Assembly (NCBI GenBank): GCA_025331565.1
Contig: JAFREQ010000003.1
Location: 13,323,001 to 13,387,000, forward strand
Source of the DNA: Holacanthus passer
Lineage: Eukaryota > Chordata > Actinopteri > Pomacanthidae
Direction of reading: 5' to 3'
Length of the DNA: 64,000 nt
Shown here piece by piece: positions 60,901 to 64,000 of the stretch; position 1 is the first letter of the stretch, and every line of letters begins with the position of its first letter. The notes beneath the pieces were generated by a model that worked only from the letters and a program-made list of their open reading frames with translations, did no database searches and had not been told where the DNA came from. Position numbers and translations under genes: made by a program.

Positions 60901-63899
60901 GAGGAAAAACGATGAGTCCGCCTCAGTAAACATGGCCGCACATTTACATATGCTCAGATGTATGAAGTCATACTGTAAGTGTCAGCCAGGGCTTGTAAAA
61001 ACAAACTGCGGACCAGAGTGCAGGCCGCAGATCTCAGCCTCTTTAATTTAAATGATGTGATAACAGTGAAGCCCTGCAGGCAGTTAACCTGGTCGTCTGA
61101 CTGCTACGTAATCTAAAAATGTCCTTGTTCTGCGAGTCTCATCTTGAAATGAACAGATTATTAATACCCTTTACTGCTTCTGTGAAAAGAGGCCAAGTCT
61201 GGCTTTACCCGAACTTTTCTCGCAGATCTCACCTGCATCGACAGTGTCTTCACTTCTCTGCTATCTGTCTGCATGGGTATCAATAATTAATGATCGTGCC
61301 CGCTGCCCCTGCCTAGTTACATTCCACTGCAGGATAACTACCAGTACAGGAAAGTGATGCCTGCCTAGAGTGCTCCGTTTTCATTTTTAAACTTTGTGTT
61401 CGCCATAATATTTCATTATGCTTGTTCCTGCCGGAGTGATGAGGCTGCAAGAACAAGCGAAGCAGACGGCCGGTGGCTGATATCTCCCTGTTTTGTTTAT
61501 TCACAAGAGGACGGGGCGTATAAAAGGTGATTTATATTCCGGACAACGATAAGGTAAAGCCTCTTAGCAGCCCCTGCTCTCAGCGAGAGATAACCAGAGG
61601 CGGGATGCAAAGAGCATCCCTTCTAGTGCAAAAATGTTGGCTGCCTCGGAAACTCAGCGATCTGTGAAGCTCCACTCCGGAGGAGAATGATCAATACACT
61701 CCCATCTTACTATTTTCTCTCTGAAGCTCAAAGAAATCACTATCTGCTGCACCAACACAGAGGAGGTGTGAAGCAAAGGCGGGCAGCAGTGGGCGGTGAA
61801 GGTGGTCAATTCAATTATCCCTCTGTCAGAGCGCATTTTCTATTCTAGACAGCCTGCAAGCTCCCCAGGAAAAAGGAATGCCAAATACCTTAAATATTCC
61901 TGCGGATCAATTACATATCATCATCTTCATCAAAAGCCGTCTTCACGTGAATTTATATGAGGATTAAGCTGTTTTTGTTGTGAAATGAGCGGGTGTCAAA
62001 ATCTAATTTTCAAGGGCTGAGAAACATCGACAATGTGAATTTCTCTGGAAGGGTAATAGGATGCTTGATTGCAGACATCATCTTATATGCCTCCACTTGC
62101 GTCTCTTTGTGTGTGTGTGTGTGAGTCACTGAGCGACACGGAGGGCTGCGCTGTGCGATAACAGCCCCTGCCGTGAAACAGGCGGGGTAAGGCACGTCAG
62201 CTAAGACCACAGGATGACGAGTCAGAGAGAAAGAGGTTTGGGTCGCTGACATGACCCAGACTCTGTGTCTCTGTTAGGAAATGTCAGGGGTGCATGAAAC
62301 CCTAGACACGGGCAAACTTTTGATCATCAAATATAATAGTCCAGATCCATTTCCAAAACAAAAATGTATGTCTGGTCTAAGTTACAGGACACATAAAAAT
62401 AATTGGTTAGTTTTTTGTTACTCCCTGAGGAGGCAACTACAAAATAGCTGCTCACAAGCTACTGGGTCTTATTTTATGAAATTATGAGAACAAAACTTTT
62501 GTCATTGAGTCATCATCAATCTACAACCATATAACGCAACTTACTTTGTCATAAAAAGCTGTAATTTACTATTCTTTCTAATTTACTTTTTCAGTCTTTC
62601 TTGACGTTGCGCTTTTACTTTAATGATTTCAGGATTTCCCAGAATGCCCGTGTACAAAATGTTTGAGTAATGGGCATGAATGTCAGTTCTGCTGGTTGGG
62701 ATTGTCTGTGCATGACAGAAATCTCTTTTGTCAGTATTTCAGATTTCTTTAACAGCTAATGGTGACTAACGTTTTGCATTGCTGCTTTTATAAACCAGTG
62801 AAAAAATAATATTTATCAGGCTAATTTCCATCTGAGCTCACTTGGAGGCGAAGAGAGCAAAAGCAGTAATATTAATAGTTCTGACACCACATATCTGATA
62901 TTTAGTGTTCACTCATTTGCAGCCGCATTTGTCAACAACTAGATATTTACTGAATATCAAAAATATGAGATGATGAAAACAGACATACTGGTACAAATTG
63001 GTGTTTAAAGAGTTTCTAAATGGTTCAGGATGAATCTTTAATAAATCTGTGTCATCCAGTTGAAGCATGATCTCATGGGGATAAGAGGTATAAATCAACA
63101 TCAAAGAGGAACTCAGGCTTTTAAACAACATTTGGCCTTTGCTAAAAGCCTGGATGGCGGTATCCTAAATTAATATGTTCTTTTTTTCCATTATGTGCAA
63201 TCACTCAGTTCGGATCTGACTAACAAACGGGGGCGGAAGAAGTCACATGAAGGTAATGATAATAATAATTTTAACAAATATGATGGCGGTGTTTGTCGGT
63301 TTTCAAGCAGACGCTAATCCAGTCCAAGTGTTCTGTGCTCCATCACGCCGAGGTCAGTGGTGTTTAACCAATAATGTGGAGCACATCAGAGAGGACAACA
63401 GGGATATACAACGCAGAGGGATGCCTGGTAATGCATCTGACCGAATAGGAGGCCGCTGTAAACACTATTTCCCAGCGGCGGCTCGAGGAGCTCTTTTGCT
63501 TCCCCCTCCACATTTATATTGTAAACACCTGTCTCTCATCCAGTCTGCTCCTCCCTCAGCTCATCATCCAGAGTGGACTCCTCTGACACAGTAGCGATCA
63601 GGTCTGGCTCCATCTCATATTCCATTCAGAGTGAAGCCAGGCTTCGTGCGGCCCGAGTAAACAACATCTGACATTTTCCGCCCAATCGAAAGCGGAAGTG
63701 TGACACGAGACTTAGGTGGTGAAAGAAAGCAAAAAAAGCTTGAGAAAATCATTTAATTATTTATCAGTTGTCCAAAACAGTTACTATTTTAATGTTCTTT
63801 CAATTAACTAATCAACTAGTCATTACTGCATTTGCTAATTAGCAGTAAACTCAAAGTACAGCTGAGGTTCAAGGGAATGTTTTTAGTTTTGCAGGTATT
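48931..63899. other. tspan9 first coding intron or upstream DNA, right part
   Basis: 15 kb without a recognisable exon or RNA gene. Noted content: a 14-base C run (49058-49071), A runs near 57750 and 58048-58062, a possible repeat at 53870-54020, and two blocks of complex sequence (about 54480-54720 and 56300-56560) that could be conserved non-coding elements. Composition becomes more AT-rich after about 62300. Confidence 0.5.
53870..54020 (+). repeat. possible teleost interspersed repeat fragment
   Basis: CTGTCTGTCCTTCGATTTTC, then CCCTTCATCTGATCGACTTT, then GAGGACACAAGGAAGTTTAG resembles in order a degraded repeat I associate with fish genomes (starting CTGTCTG.., then CACTCATCCAACCGACTTC). 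No ends are visible. Confidence 0.3.
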
Positions 63900-64000
63900 T
63901 GGCCATACACGACAAATTTTGACCTGATGGTGGAGCTATATGAAAAATCAGATCATCAACTGATCCTGAGGGCGGCATAAATGTGTGCGCCAAATTTCAT
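63900..64000 (+). repeat. edge of a common teleost repeat, cut by the window end
   Basis: GACCTGATGGTGGAGCTATA, then TCAGATCATCAACTGATCCT and GTGCGCCAAATTTCAT match the start of a widespread percomorph repeat that normally continues GGCAATCCATCC. Its class is unknown to me. Confidence 0.5.

Noticed and set aside
63247..63594. plus-strand frame of 115 codons with a hydrophobic, signal-like start
   Set aside because: No family resemblance, low-complexity C-terminal half, no splice or promoter context; of a size expected by chance.
1..64000. CRISPR array, phage, operon or a new defence-type system
   Set aside because: The window is vertebrate intron and intergenic DNA; repeats seen are microsatellites and transposon remains, with no regular spacer arrays or gene clusters.

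Overview
This is nuclear DNA from a ray-finned fish, most likely a percomorph teleost. The evidence is exon/intron genes with GT..AG borders, a vertebrate tRNA-Ile(AAT) gene, many CA/TG and poly-A/T tracts, a tRNA-derived SINE with the tail typical of fish V-type SINEs, L1/Tx1-type LINE remains and several interspersed repeats I know from percomorph genomes. There are no operons, CRISPR arrays or prokaryotic features. Fewer than 1.2 kb of the 64 kb is host protein-coding sequence.

Two tetraspanin genes lie head-to-tail on the minus strand. At the left, the first four coding exons of a tspan33-like gene (8213 down to 2611) encode TM1, the small loop, TM2 and TM3; its large extracellular loop, TM4 and C-terminus lie beyond position 1. 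In the middle, six coding exons of tspan9 (36720 down to 21454) cover everything from the middle of TM1 to the stop codon. Only the first coding exon, about 21 codons, is missing, and I did not find it in the remaining 27 kb upstream. Both proteins are four-pass membrane organisers: TSPAN33 belongs to the TspanC8 group that escorts ADAM10, and TSPAN9 is best known from platelets and megakaryocytes.

Between the genes are a tRNA-Ile(AAT) gene (9955-10028, minus) and two decayed LINE ORF2 copies, both minus strand: one with endonuclease, reverse transcriptase and C-terminal remains at about 10179-13200, and a 5'-truncated one at about 13794-15455. The 3' end of the first LINE lies just upstream of the tRNA gene. 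From about 15975 to 21453 the sequence may be a long tspan9 3' UTR.

The tspan9 introns hold a MITE with TTAA ends that carries a nested SINE, a 21-22-bp minisatellite in a larger repeat, a 46-bp alternating pyrimidine/purine tract, and microsatellites placed directly at two splice acceptors. The last 27 kb (36721-64000) is tspan9 first-intron or upstream DNA without recognisable genes. It includes a tight cluster of three AGATAA sites, some blocks that look like candidate conserved non-coding sequence, and simple repeats.

I found no convincing new biological system. The observations most worth checking are the LINE/tRNA adjacency, the repeat-based splice acceptors of tspan9, the GATA cluster and the nested SINE-in-MITE.
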